Part shown: positions 7,101 through 13,923 of the stretch, in pieces | Position numbering within the stretch: position 1 is the first letter of the stretch | Layout of the letters: every line of letters begins with the position of its first letter | NCBI GenBank assembly: GCA_025350775.1 | Contig: JANXXF010000145.1 | Span: forward strand, 1-22,141 | Length of the DNA: 22,141 nucleotides | Direction of reading: 5' to 3' | Origin: Actinomycetes bacterium | GTDB taxonomy: Bacteria; Actinomycetota; Thermoleophilia; Gaiellales; Gaiellaceae | The notes under the pieces: generated by a model | The model's database searches: none | What the model was told of the DNA's origin: nothing | What the model saw: the letters and a program-made list of their open reading frames with translations, nothing else | Made by a program: the position numbers and the translations under genes

Positions 7101-7322
7101 GTGGCCGAGAAAGAAGAGAAAGTCGAGTTCGAGGGTGAAGTCGCGGAGGCTCTCGGAAACGGGAAGTTCCGGATCGCGCTCGACAACGGCCATGAGACCA
7201 TCGGGTACACCGCGGGCAAGATGCGGCGCTTCCGCATCAGGATCCTGCCGGGCGATCGCATCAAGGTCGAGCTGTCGCCGTACGACCTGACGCGTGGTCG
7301 CATCGTGTACCGCTACCGGTAG
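7101..7322 (+). CDS. infA: translation initiation factor IF-1
   Basis: A 73-residue OB-fold protein, the usual length for IF-1 (about 72). It binds the 30S A site during initiation. The family core is clear: FEGEVAEALGNGKFRIALDNGHE, GKMRRFRIRILPGDRIKVELSP and the C-terminal YDLTRGRIVYRYR. The stretch after NGHE reads TIGYTAGKMRRFRIRI, where most bacterial IF-1 proteins have an AHISGKMR-type sequence, so it is somewhat divergent. No ribosomal protein genes flank it. In many actinobacteria the main infA sits with rpmJ-rpsM-rpsK, so this may be a second copy, or the only copy moved elsewhere. It diverges from a DEAD-box helicase and converges on the HNH-like gene (12 bp between stops). Confidence 0.92.
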   Translation: MAEKEEKVEFEGEVAEALGNGKFRIALDNGHETIGYTAGKMRRFRIRILPGDRIKVELSPYDLTRGRIVYRYR

Positions 7323-7334
7323 GCAGCCGCGGCG

Positions 7335-7829
7335 TCAGCCGCTCTCGTGCTTCAGCTCCACCTCCTGCCGCTGGGCGGCTGCGAGCGTGAGCTTGCCGGC
7401 GCATACCTGGAGGCGCAGGTCACGCTCGAGCGTGTCGATGTCCTCCGCGTGCGGCCGTGGCTCCGGCCAGAGGTTGAGCGGGTCGGTGGGATGGCCGCCG
7501 ATCCCGAGGCTGATGAGATGGTCCTCCTGGTAGTCGGCCGCCGTGCCGGGAAGCTGCCAGGCGGCCATCTGCTCCTGCTTGAGCCGGCTGGTGTAGTCGA
7601 CCGGCGGCCGGATCGTCTTCGTCCAGCCGGTGATGCAAATGGTGGAGTGGATGGTGCTCTGCGTGACGTCCGGGTTCGTCACACCGGGCGTCAGCGTCAC
7701 GCTCGCGCGCAGCCAGCTCTTGCCCGCCCGGCCACCTCCGCCCCGCTGGAGCAGCAGCACGGCACCCACCGCCACAAGGGCTAGGACGGCGAGCGTGGCG
7801 GGCGTCCTGCTTCGACGTCTGTTGTCCAT
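7335..7829 (-). CDS. membrane-anchored HNH-like hypothetical protein
   Basis: A 164-residue protein. Residues 1-10 are basic, 11-28 form one hydrophobic helix (signal anchor or signal peptide), and the rest should be extracytoplasmic. The C-terminal half carries EDHLISLGIGG (102-112) and PLNLWPEP (117-124): a D/H-L then N-L-W-P-E layout seen in small HNH-nuclease-like proteins, with H104 and N119 as candidate active-site residues. Two cysteines (C65, C143) could form a disulfide outside the membrane. The frame is open 45 codons further upstream, but I chose the ATG at 7829 because it gives a standard signal-anchor N-terminus. I cannot assign a function; nuclease activity is inference from the motif. 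Confidence 0.65.
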   Translation of the reverse strand: MDNRRRSRTPATLAVLALVAVGAVLLLQRGGGGRAGKSWLRASVTLTPGVTNPDVTQSTIHSTICITGWTKTIRPPVDYTSRLKQEQMAAWQLPGTAADYQEDHLISLGIGGHPTDPLNLWPEPRPHAEDIDTLERDLRLQVCAGKLTLAAAQRQEVELKHESG

Positions 7830-7882
7830 GGAGGCAACGATAGCGGCCCGTGCAGCTCGCCGCACGACGCCGGCGGCAGGTG

Positions 7883-9343
7883 TTACGAAGTCGGCACAGA
7901 GAGGCGGGCCGTCCGGCTCGCGAGCGCCGAGCCGGCGAGCCACCACAGCACCACCGCGAGCCACGGCACGCCGATCGCGTCGGTCTGGATGGCGATCGCG
8001 AGGACGGCGGCGAAGGCTGCGGCAGCGGCAGCCGTGAGCCAGCGACCTCCCGCCTCCGTCGCGCGCCGGGCGGCAGCCACCAGCGCCCCGAGCAGGGCGA
8101 GGCTCCAGGCGATGAAGGCGAGCATGCCGACAAGGCCGGTCTCGACGCCGATCTCGGTGTAGGTCGACTCGCCCGCCTGCACGGGCACGTCGAAGCGAAC
8201 GGCGTTCGAGCCTGCGTTACCCAGGCCGTAGCCCTGAGGGTGACGCGCGACGGCCTCGAGCCCGTCGCGCAAGGCCTGCCAGTGGCTCTGCAGCGAGGGC
8301 TCCGAGAGGCTGGTGGCGGTGCCCTCGGGGAGGGCGCCCTTGACCTTCGCGTTCTGCTCCTGCCAGGCGAGGTCGGCGGGGAAGAAGTGGGTGCGCGGCC
8401 CGATCTGGTGGAACTGCCCGACGAAGATATAGGCCACGGCGACGACGGCGACCGCGCCGAGCGCGGGCCACGGCCGCCGCCAGGCCAGCGCGAGCACGAC
8501 GAGACCGACCGCGACACCGAGCATCGTCGAGCGCGACAGCGTGAACAGGAGCCCGGCCGCGGCGACCACTGCGAGCGGCACGAGCACGCGCGGCCGCCGC
8601 CACGCCGGGCCGGGCGTCGCGGCCACGAGCAGCGCCACGGCAAGCATGTACGCGGTCGCGAGCGGCGAGAGGAACGACGAGACGAGTCGCCGGTAGAGGC
8701 CCGTGTCGGTGTTGAAGGCGAAGTTCTCGGGGAGCTCGCCGGGGCCGTGGTAGACAAAGCCGAGCTGGTCGCGGAACCAGCCCACCGCGCCCGAGTCGCG
8801 CCACCACTCGATGGGCACCGCGTACTGGTCGATCAGCCCGCCGGCGGCGACGAGCGCCGCCGCTCCGACGAGCAGCCATGGCAGCCGCTCGAGCGCGCGC
8901 CTGCCGAACGGGAGCGAGCGGCCGAGCAGGTACGCCGCCACCGGCAGAAGGTCATGACGGAGGCCGTACAGCGTCGCCTTCGCGCCCGCGCCGCCACCGA
9001 GCGCCGACTGCGGGATGACCGCATAGAGCACGACGATCGCAGCGAAGCCGAGCGCGAGCGCATCCACGAGGCCGGGCCGGAACGGCAGCCGCCGTGCGCG
9101 CAGCGCGCCCCACGCGACCCGGGCCAGCGCCACCGCGAGCAGGATCTCCTTCCACGCCTGGATCGTCTCGAGAGCGCCACCGCGCACGCCCGCGCCGTAA
9201 AGCAGCGCCATGACGAGGTTGTGCAGCGCGAGCCCGACGACGAACGCGACGAGCGCGACGGCCGGTCGTCGCCAGACAGTGGCCGAGAGCCCCGCGAGCA
9301 GCACCAGCGCGACGACGAGCGCCGCAGCCGACCCGCCGTTCAC
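7883..9343 (-). CDS. O-antigen ligase/Wzy-like polytopic membrane protein
   Basis: A 486-residue protein with about 11-12 hydrophobic helices. A large non-membrane loop falls at about residues 300-400 and contains SLQSHWQALRDGLEAVARHPQ. It is followed by ESTYTEIGVETGLVG, the Glu-Tyr-Glu-Gly pattern of the O-antigen ligase (Wzy_C) family. A second stretch, TLSRSTMLGVAVGL, matches the SRS-containing helix of the same family. Members polymerise or ligate glycans on the outer face of the cytoplasmic membrane. The start codon overlaps the methyltransferase stop by 4 nt. No glycosyltransferases are nearby, so the substrate glycan is unknown. Confidence 0.8.
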   Translation of the reverse strand: MNGGSAAALVVALVLLAGLSATVWRRPAVALVAFVVGLALHNLVMALLYGAGVRGGALETIQAWKEILLAVALARVAWGALRARRLPFRPGLVDALALGFAAIVVLYAVIPQSALGGGAGAKATLYGLRHDLLPVAAYLLGRSLPFGRRALERLPWLLVGAAALVAAGGLIDQYAVPIEWWRDSGAVGWFRDQLGFVYHGPGELPENFAFNTDTGLYRRLVSSFLSPLATAYMLAVALLVAATPGPAWRRPRVLVPLAVVAAAGLLFTLSRSTMLGVAVGLVVLALAWRRPWPALGAVAVVAVAYIFVGQFHQIGPRTHFFPADLAWQEQNAKVKGALPEGTATSLSEPSLQSHWQALRDGLEAVARHPQGYGLGNAGSNAVRFDVPVQAGESTYTEIGVETGLVGMLAFIAWSLALLGALVAAARRATEAGGRWLTAAAAAAFAAVLAIAIQTDAIGVPWLAVVLWWLAGSALASRTARLSVPTS

Positions 9344-9966
9344 GGGCGACCGCCCACGGCCACCAGCGTCATGCCGCGGCGCACGAGCTGCACCGGCACC
9401 GCGGCCGGGAAGAGCGAGCGGAACGTGCGCGGGCCGAGCAGCTCGAGCTCGTGTGCCTCGGGCCTGCCGAGCGCCGAGAACACCGCGTCGCGCGGGCCGC
9501 GCGGCAGCCAGTGCACCACGGGCAGCAGCGTGTGTACCTCGACCGGGAACCAGCGGTTCGGCGTCGTCACGTAGACACGCTGCGAGACCCGGCAGAGCTC
9601 GGCGATGAACCGCTCCTGGTCGGCGCGGCGGCCGACGTGCTCGACGACGGCGTTGGAGAAGCCGATCCCGAAGTGGCCGTCGGGGAAGGGCAGGTCACGG
9701 CCGTCGGCGGTGACGGCGGTGACACGCGGGAACGCAGCGCTGAAGTGATCGAGCGAGGTGATGCCGACAGCGGTGACCCGCTCGGGCCACGGGTACAGCG
9801 ACTCGAAGAAGTTGTCGCTCGCGTACTCGCCCGCGCCGGCGCCGGCATCCGTGACGCCAAGGTCGAGCACCGCCGTCCCGGCGGTCGGCTGCATCGTCTC
9901 CAGGAAGAGCTCGAACTTCTGCGCGCGGCTGCGCGCGGAGACCTGCGAGGCGAGGCGGTGCAGCAC
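9340..9966 (-). CDS. class I SAM-dependent methyltransferase
   Basis: A 208-residue protein with a Rossmann-type methyltransferase layout: motif I region AVLDLGVTDAG (about 34-44), a post-I region around VTAVGITSLDHF, VTADGRDLPFPDGHFGIGFSNAVVEHV (motifs II-IV, about 83-110) and a TTPNRWFPVEVHT segment typical of Methyltransf_11-like enzymes. Motif I lacks the full G-x-G-x-G and reads GVTDAG. The substrate is unknown. Four-nt overlap with the Wzy-like gene suggests joint expression and perhaps glycan or lipid-carrier methylation (inference). The start is a GTG; TACCCT on the minus strand (9981-9976) ends 9 nt upstream. Confidence 0.75.
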   Translation of the reverse strand: MLHRLASQVSARSRAQKFELFLETMQPTAGTAVLDLGVTDAGAGAGEYASDNFFESLYPWPERVTAVGITSLDHFSAAFPRVTAVTADGRDLPFPDGHFGIGFSNAVVEHVGRRADQERFIAELCRVSQRVYVTTPNRWFPVEVHTLLPVVHWLPRGPRDAVFSALGRPEAHELELLGPRTFRSLFPAAVPVQLVRRGMTLVAVGGRP

Positions 9967-10049
9967 GGTGACGGGAGGGTACCCGGCGCTGCCGCACGCC
10001 TCCGCCGCGGCGGCTGGACGCCGTCCTTCCGCTCGGCGACGATACGACG

Positions 10050-10946
10050 ATGCTGGAGCTCGCTGTGATGCCCACCGGGCCGTACTCGCTCGCCCTCTCG
10101 GCGCGCACGGCGGGCGATGCGACGCGCCGCTTCCACGAGGGGCGGCTGGACGCGGTGGTGCTGGCCCGTGGCGAGGGCGGGCCCGGTGGTTCCCGGCCGC
10201 CCGAAGCCGCCCCCGAGCGCGCCACCGCCTGGCAGCGCCCCGACGGCGCAGTCGTCCTGCGCGCCGAGACGGAGGCTGGCCTGGCGGCCCTGCGCTTCCA
10301 GCTGGCGCTCGACGCCGACCACACGCCGTTCCTGGAGCGGTTTGTGGGCGACCCGCTACTGGGGCCGACGTTACGGGAGCTGCGCGGCCTGCGCCAGCTG
10401 CGAGTCGGCTCCGTGGCCCAGTCGCTGCTGCGGGCGCTCTGCGGTCAGCTCATCCTGGCGAGCCAGGCCCGTGCGATCGAGCGCGCCGTGGTGCGCGCGG
10501 TGGCTCCCCGGCTCGGCGACCTCTGCGCCCCGCCCACCTCAGCGCAGCTCGCGGCCCTGGCGCCCGCCCGCCTGCGCGCGCTCGGCCTGCACGCCCGCCG
10601 CGGAGCGACGCTCGTGCGCGTGTGCGCCTCCCTCGAGCTCGAGCGGCTGCACGGCTTCGACACAGCAACGGTCGCCGCACGCCTCGAGCGCGAACGCGGG
10701 CTCGGCCCGTGGTCGGTCGGCGTCGTCTGCCTGGAAGGGCTCGGCCGCAGCGAGCGTGGCCTCGTCGGCGACCTCGGCCTCGTCGTGCTGCTCGGCCAGC
10801 TGCTCGGCCGCCGGGTCGAGGGTCACGAGACGGCGCTCCTGCTCGACCGCTTCGGCGAGTGGGCCGGCCTCGCGAGCGTGTATCTCCTGGCCGGCGCGCG
10901 TCGCGGCCTCGTGCCGACCGGGACGGGCCTCCCCGCCGCGGCGTAG
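10050..10946 (+). CDS. AlkA-like DNA-3-methyladenine glycosylase (HhH-GPD)
   Basis: A protein of up to 298 residues. The C-terminal HhH-GPD domain begins near SLLRALCGQLI (125-135), the usual LxRAICGQQ-type start of AlkA-family glycosylases. The helix-hairpin-helix is LGPWSVGVVCLEGLG (218-232) and the probable catalytic aspartate is D241 (VGDLGLV). The family removes alkylated purines from DNA in base-excision repair. The N-terminal 110 residues are less conserved and fit the AlkA N-terminal beta domain. The start is uncertain: ATG at 10050 lacks a ribosome site, while ATG at 10068 has GGAG about 10 nt upstream. The TAG stop is also the beginning of the proC -10 box. Confidence 0.82.
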   Translation: MLELAVMPTGPYSLALSARTAGDATRRFHEGRLDAVVLARGEGGPGGSRPPEAAPERATAWQRPDGAVVLRAETEAGLAALRFQLALDADHTPFLERFVGDPLLGPTLRELRGLRQLRVGSVAQSLLRALCGQLILASQARAIERAVVRAVAPRLGDLCAPPTSAQLAALAPARLRALGLHARRGATLVRVCASLELERLHGFDTATVAARLERERGLGPWSVGVVCLEGLGRSERGLVGDLGLVVLLGQLLGRRVEGHETALLLDRFGEWAGLASVYLLAGARRGLVPTGTGLPAAA

Positions 10947-10949
10947 ACT
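10944..10949 (+). promoter_or_regulatory. -10 box TAGACT, leaderless proC promoter overlapping a stop codon
   Basis: TAGACT ends exactly 6 nt before the proC ATG. Its first three bases are the TAG stop codon of the DNA glycosylase gene. No Shine-Dalgarno sequence lies in the 9-nt gap. Confidence 0.5.
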
Positions 10950-10955
10950 GCGGTC

Positions 10956-11774
10956 ATGCGTGACGACCGCCGTATCGCGATCCTCGGTGGAGGCAAGCTC
11001 GGCGAGGCCCTGGTCTCCGGCCTTGTCTCTTCGGGCTTCCGCGATGCCGGCGAGATTGTTGTCACCGACGTGCGCGAGTCACGGCTCGCCGAGCTGGCCG
11101 GCCGCTACGGCGTCCAGACGTCGCTCACGAACGCGGATGCCATTGCCACCGCCGGCGTCGTCGTGATCGCCGTCAAGCCGCAGGACTTCGGCGAGCTGCT
11201 CGGCGACATCGGGAAGCTACTGGGAGCCGACCAGACCGTCGTCTCGGTGGCAGCGGGCATGACAACCGGGGGCATCGAGGCGGGCATCGCGGCGCGCGTC
11301 CCCGTCGTACGCGCCATGCCCAACCTGCCGGCGACCGTCCACGAGGGGATGGCCGGCATCTGCGCCGGCGCCCACGCGACGGAGGCGCACCTGGCCCTCG
11401 CCGAGGCGATCCTCAGGAGCGTCGGCTCGGTCGTCCGCGTGCCCGAGAAGCACATGGACGCCGTGACCGCCATCTCGGGCTCCGGGCCCGCCTACTTCGC
11501 GCTGCTCGCCGAGTCGATGATCGAGGCGGGACTGCTGCTCGGCCTCTCGCGCGAGGTCTCGAGCGAGCTCGTCGTGCAGACCATGCTGGGGACGGCGACG
11601 CTGCTGCGCGACGAGAAGATGCACCCTGTCGAGCTGCGCGAGATGGTCACCTCGCCGGGCGGCACGACGATCGCGGCGATCCGTGAGCTCGAGATTGCCG
11701 GGGTGCGCGCCGCTTTCTTCAACGCCATCCAGGCTGCGATGGATCGCTCGCGCGAGCTGGCCGAGGGGAAGTAG
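10956..11774 (+). CDS. proC: pyrroline-5-carboxylate reductase
   Basis: A 272-residue NAD(P)H-dependent enzyme for the last step of proline synthesis. It has an N-terminal Rossmann motif ILGGGKLGEAL (9-19), VVVIAVKPQDF, VRAMPNLPA (about 118-126), AISGSGPAYFA (about 173-183) and the family signature EMVTSPGGTTIAAIRELE near the C-terminus. Length matches the family (about 270). The ATG is supported by the TAGACT box 6 nt upstream. The next gene, 6-phosphogluconolactonase, starts 4 nt after the stop, with its ribosome site inside the proC 3' end, so the two are probably co-transcribed. Confidence 0.96.
   Translation: MRDDRRIAILGGGKLGEALVSGLVSSGFRDAGEIVVTDVRESRLAELAGRYGVQTSLTNADAIATAGVVVIAVKPQDFGELLGDIGKLLGADQTVVSVAAGMTTGGIEAGIAARVPVVRAMPNLPATVHEGMAGICAGAHATEAHLALAEAILRSVGSVVRVPEKHMDAVTAISGSGPAYFALLAESMIEAGLLLGLSREVSSELVVQTMLGTATLLRDEKMHPVELREMVTSPGGTTIAAIRELEIAGVRAAFFNAIQAAMDRSRELAEGK
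11763..11771 (+). promoter_or_regulatory. Shine-Dalgarno of the 6-phosphogluconolactonase gene
   Basis: GAGGGGAAG lies inside the last codons of proC, about 7-10 nt before the GTG at 11779. It selects this GTG over an open frame that extends 32 codons further into proC. Confidence 0.55.
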
Positions 11775-11778
11775 CGCG

Positions 11779-12468
11779 GTGGATCGCGCGGTCGAGCTCG
11801 CCGTCGTCCACGACGCCGAGGCGGCCGCCGCCCTCGCGGCCGCCGAGCTCGTGCGCGCCGCGCGCGCCGGCCTGCACATCGCGCTCTCGGGCGGCTCGAC
11901 ACCGCGCCGCGCCTACGAGCTCGCGGCCGCCGCCGAGCCCGACTGGAGCCACGCCACCGTCTGGTGGAGCGACGAGCGGGCTGTTCCGCCGGACGACCGC
12001 CGCTCGAACTACCTGCTCGCCGAGGAGGCACTGCTCTCGCGACTCTGCCGGCCGCCGGCGGCAGTGCATCGAATCCGCGGCGAGCTGGGCGCCGCGGCCG
12101 CCGCCGCCGAGCTGGATGCCGCTCTGCAGGGTGTCGAGCTCGGCCTCGTGCTGCTCGGTCTCGGCGGCGACGGGCACACTGCATCGCTGTTTCCCGGCAA
12201 GGCGAGCGTCGTCGAGCGCGAGCGGCTGGCCATCGCCGCGGAGCCAGGGCTCGAGCCCTGGGTGGAGCGAGTGACGCTGACGGTGCCGGCGCACTGCGCC
12301 GCGCGACGGGTCGTGTTCCTGACCCTCGGCGCCGCCAAGGCCGAGGCTGCGCTACGCGCCTTCGGCGGGCCGCCCGACCCGGCGACGCCCGCGAGCCTCG
12401 TGCGCTCGCGCACAGGCATCACCCTGGCGATCCTCGACGACGCTGCGGCCCGACTCTTGCGTTACTAG
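11779..12468 (+). CDS. pgl: 6-phosphogluconolactonase
   Basis: A 229-residue enzyme (family about 230-250) that hydrolyses 6-phosphoglucono-1,5-lactone in the oxidative pentose phosphate pathway. Diagnostic segments are ALSGGSTPRRAYELAA (35-50), TVWWSDERAVPPDDRRSNY (60-78), LGLVLLGLGGDGHTASLFPG (121-140) and RVTLTVP. The GTG start gives the normal N-terminus; the longer open frame overlaps proC and encodes no conserved sequence. It follows proC by 4 nt and precedes an ArsR-type regulator by 25 nt. No zwf or gnd is present in the window. Confidence 0.93.
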   Translation: MDRAVELAVVHDAEAAAALAAAELVRAARAGLHIALSGGSTPRRAYELAAAAEPDWSHATVWWSDERAVPPDDRRSNYLLAEEALLSRLCRPPAAVHRIRGELGAAAAAAELDAALQGVELGLVLLGLGGDGHTASLFPGKASVVERERLAIAAEPGLEPWVERVTLTVPAHCAARRVVFLTLGAAKAEAALRAFGGPPDPATPASLVRSRTGITLAILDDAAARLLRY

Positions 12469-12477
12469 TCGAGTTCG

Positions 12478-12489
12478 TATACATAGGCT
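12478..12489 (+). promoter_or_regulatory. AT-rich promoter region of the ArsR-type regulator
   Basis: TATACATAGGCT contains TATACA (12478-12483), 10 nt before the ATG, and TAGGCT (12484-12489), 4 nt before it. Either gives a transcript starting within a few bases of the ATG. TTGCGT at 12457-12462 is a weak -35 candidate at 15-bp spacing. There is no ribosome binding site. Confidence 0.35.
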
Positions 12490-12493
12490 CTAC

Positions 12494-13039
12494 ATGCAGC
12501 AGTCCTCGGTCACGATCGAGCGCCCCGACCAGCTCAAAGCGCTCGGTCACCCGCTCCGGCTACGCGTCCTCGAGCTGCTCGCCGACTCCAGGCCGCTGAC
12601 GAACCACGAGCTCGCCGGCGCGCTCGGCATCGATCCAGGGCGCCTGCACTTCCACGTCCGGATGCTGCTGCGCGCGGGCCTGATCGAGCTCGCCGAGGGC
12701 GGCCGCGGCCGGCAGAAGCCGTACCGCGCGATCGCACAACGCCTCCGTATCTCGCCGGAGCTGCGGACCGCCGGCCTGCTCGGCGGAGCGCAGGGCGCGA
12801 TGATCGAGACCGTCTCGCGCGGCTGGGCGACCTTCGGCGTGCAGGGCCGCTTCCGCAGCGTCAAGGCGACCGCGCACGTGACGCCGGAGACGCTCCAGCA
12901 GCTCCTCCGCGACTTCTTCGAGCGCGTCCACGAGTCCGAGGAGCAGGCGCTCGCGGCCGGCGAGCAGCTCGACGAGCTGCTCATCACCGTCTTTACCCAC
13001 CCGCCCCCGCAGGGCGCCGGCATAGCCGACAGCGAGTGA
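12494..13039 (+). CDS. ArsR-type winged-helix transcriptional regulator
   Basis: A 181-residue DNA-binding protein. Residues about 10-75 form a winged helix: LKALGHPLRLRVLELLADSRPLTNHELAGALGI, then a recognition segment LHFHVRMLLRAGLIEL and the wing GRGRQKPYRAI. The C-terminal 100 residues are mostly helical, with an acidic stretch FFERVHESEEQALAAGEQLDEL, and may bind a ligand or make a dimer. No metal-binding CxC or H-rich site typical of metal-sensing ArsR proteins is visible. The gene has its own AT-rich promoter region, so it need not be part of the proC-pgl unit. Its target is unknown. Confidence 0.82.
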   Translation: MQQSSVTIERPDQLKALGHPLRLRVLELLADSRPLTNHELAGALGIDPGRLHFHVRMLLRAGLIELAEGGRGRQKPYRAIAQRLRISPELRTAGLLGGAQGAMIETVSRGWATFGVQGRFRSVKATAHVTPETLQQLLRDFFERVHESEEQALAAGEQLDELLITVFTHPPPQGAGIADSE

Positions 13040-13193
13040 CACGCGGAGCGGCTCAGCCGTCGACGAAGACGTCGATCGCGCCGGAGTCGCGCATTGCCGG
13101 TGGCCACCCTCGCGACGGTCCGGCCGTGCGCGCCGAGGGCGGTCAGCGCACCGCCCGCAGCGGCCCGGAGCAAGCGGGCCCGGCACACCCGCG
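13040..13193. other. 154-bp intergenic gap, no gene seen
   Basis: The gap lies between the convergent ArsR-type and TPR-like genes. I see no terminator hairpin with a T-run and no RNA gene. A short minus-strand frame ends with RDSGAIDVFVDG and a stop at 13055-13053, but it is blocked 16 codons upstream of its ATG and has no support as a gene. Confidence 0.4.
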
Positions 13194-13874
13194 TCAGGAG
13201 AGCGTCCGCGGCAGCAGCGCCGACTCGCGCAGCGGTGCCGTCGGCCAGCGGGCGGAGGCGAGCGCGTGCAGGCACAGCACGGTGTCCGCCACCGACACGT
13301 CCTCCAGAAAGCTGTCCCGCGTCTCGAAGGAGGCGAGTACGGCCTCGATCGCGGCGGCGACCCCTTCCCGGTCGCCCGCGGCGAGGCCGACGAGCGCCGC
13401 AGCAACCGCAGGCGGGAAGCCGTCGGCTCCCTGCAGCGAGCGGGCGACGGGCAGCGCGTCGCCGTCGCGGCCGAGCACGAGCAGAGCCAGCGCGCCGGCG
13501 TAGCGCCCGATCGCCGACTCGGCCTCGACGCAGCCGGTGGTCAAAGCCCAGCGGGCTGCCTCCTCGGCGCGGGTCGGGATTCCGGCGGCGTCGCCGGCCA
13601 GCAGCTGCGCCTTGAGCACCGCGATCGGCCGGCCCCAGGAGGCGGGCGGCGCCTCCTCCCAGCTCTCGCGGTAGTGCGCTGCCGCCCGTTCGAACCAGGC
13701 GACCGCATCCTCACGCCGGCCGAGCATCAGCGCCGACAGCCCGGCGCCCCACGCGGCATTGCCGAGACGCGTGAGCCGGCGCTGGCGCGGATCGTCCTCG
13801 GAGTCGCCGAGCCGGCTCTCGCCATCCTGGTAGCGACCCGTCTCGCGCTCGAGGTGCTCGTGCCAGCCGCTCAT
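13194..13874 (-). CDS. TPR-like hypothetical protein
   Basis: A 226-residue, Ala-rich, predicted all-helical soluble protein with no signal peptide. Helix pairs such as GNAAWGAGLSALMLGRREDA followed by VAWFERAAAHYRESW (about 38-72), and later GALALLVLGRDGDALPVARSL, resemble degenerate tetratricopeptide repeats, which usually bind protein partners. The ATG at 13874 is favoured by a GATACT box (13887-13882, minus strand) 7 nt upstream. It diverges from the gene at 13924 across only 49 bp. I do not recognise a specific family or function. Confidence 0.7.
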   Translation of the reverse strand: MSGWHEHLERETGRYQDGESRLGDSEDDPRQRRLTRLGNAAWGAGLSALMLGRREDAVAWFERAAAHYRESWEEAPPASWGRPIAVLKAQLLAGDAAGIPTRAEEAARWALTTGCVEAESAIGRYAGALALLVLGRDGDALPVARSLQGADGFPPAVAAALVGLAAGDREGVAAAIEAVLASFETRDSFLEDVSVADTVLCLHALASARWPTAPLRESALLPRTLS

Positions 13875-13911
13875 GACGTCGAGTATCTCACCCGTGCCCC
13901 CGGCCGTCGGG

Positions 13912-13917
13912 CATAGT
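13912..13917 (+). promoter_or_regulatory. -10 box CATAGT, probable leaderless start
   Basis: CATAGT ends exactly 6 nt before the ATG at 13924. The intervening GGGGGT could instead act as a poor ribosome site. Together with GATACT on the other strand (13882-13887), it makes a compact divergent promoter region of 49 bp. Confidence 0.4.
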
Positions 13918-13923
13918 GGGGGT

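Noticed and set aside
7850..9574. 574-codon plus-strand frame opposite the Wzy-like gene
   Set aside because: Arg/Glu/His-rich shadow; the minus strand encodes regular membrane helices and an O-antigen-ligase motif.
13053..13094. Short minus-strand frame ending RDSGAIDVFVDG as a gene remnant
   Set aside because: Only 13 codons from its ATG and closed by a stop 16 codons upstream; no similarity I can name.
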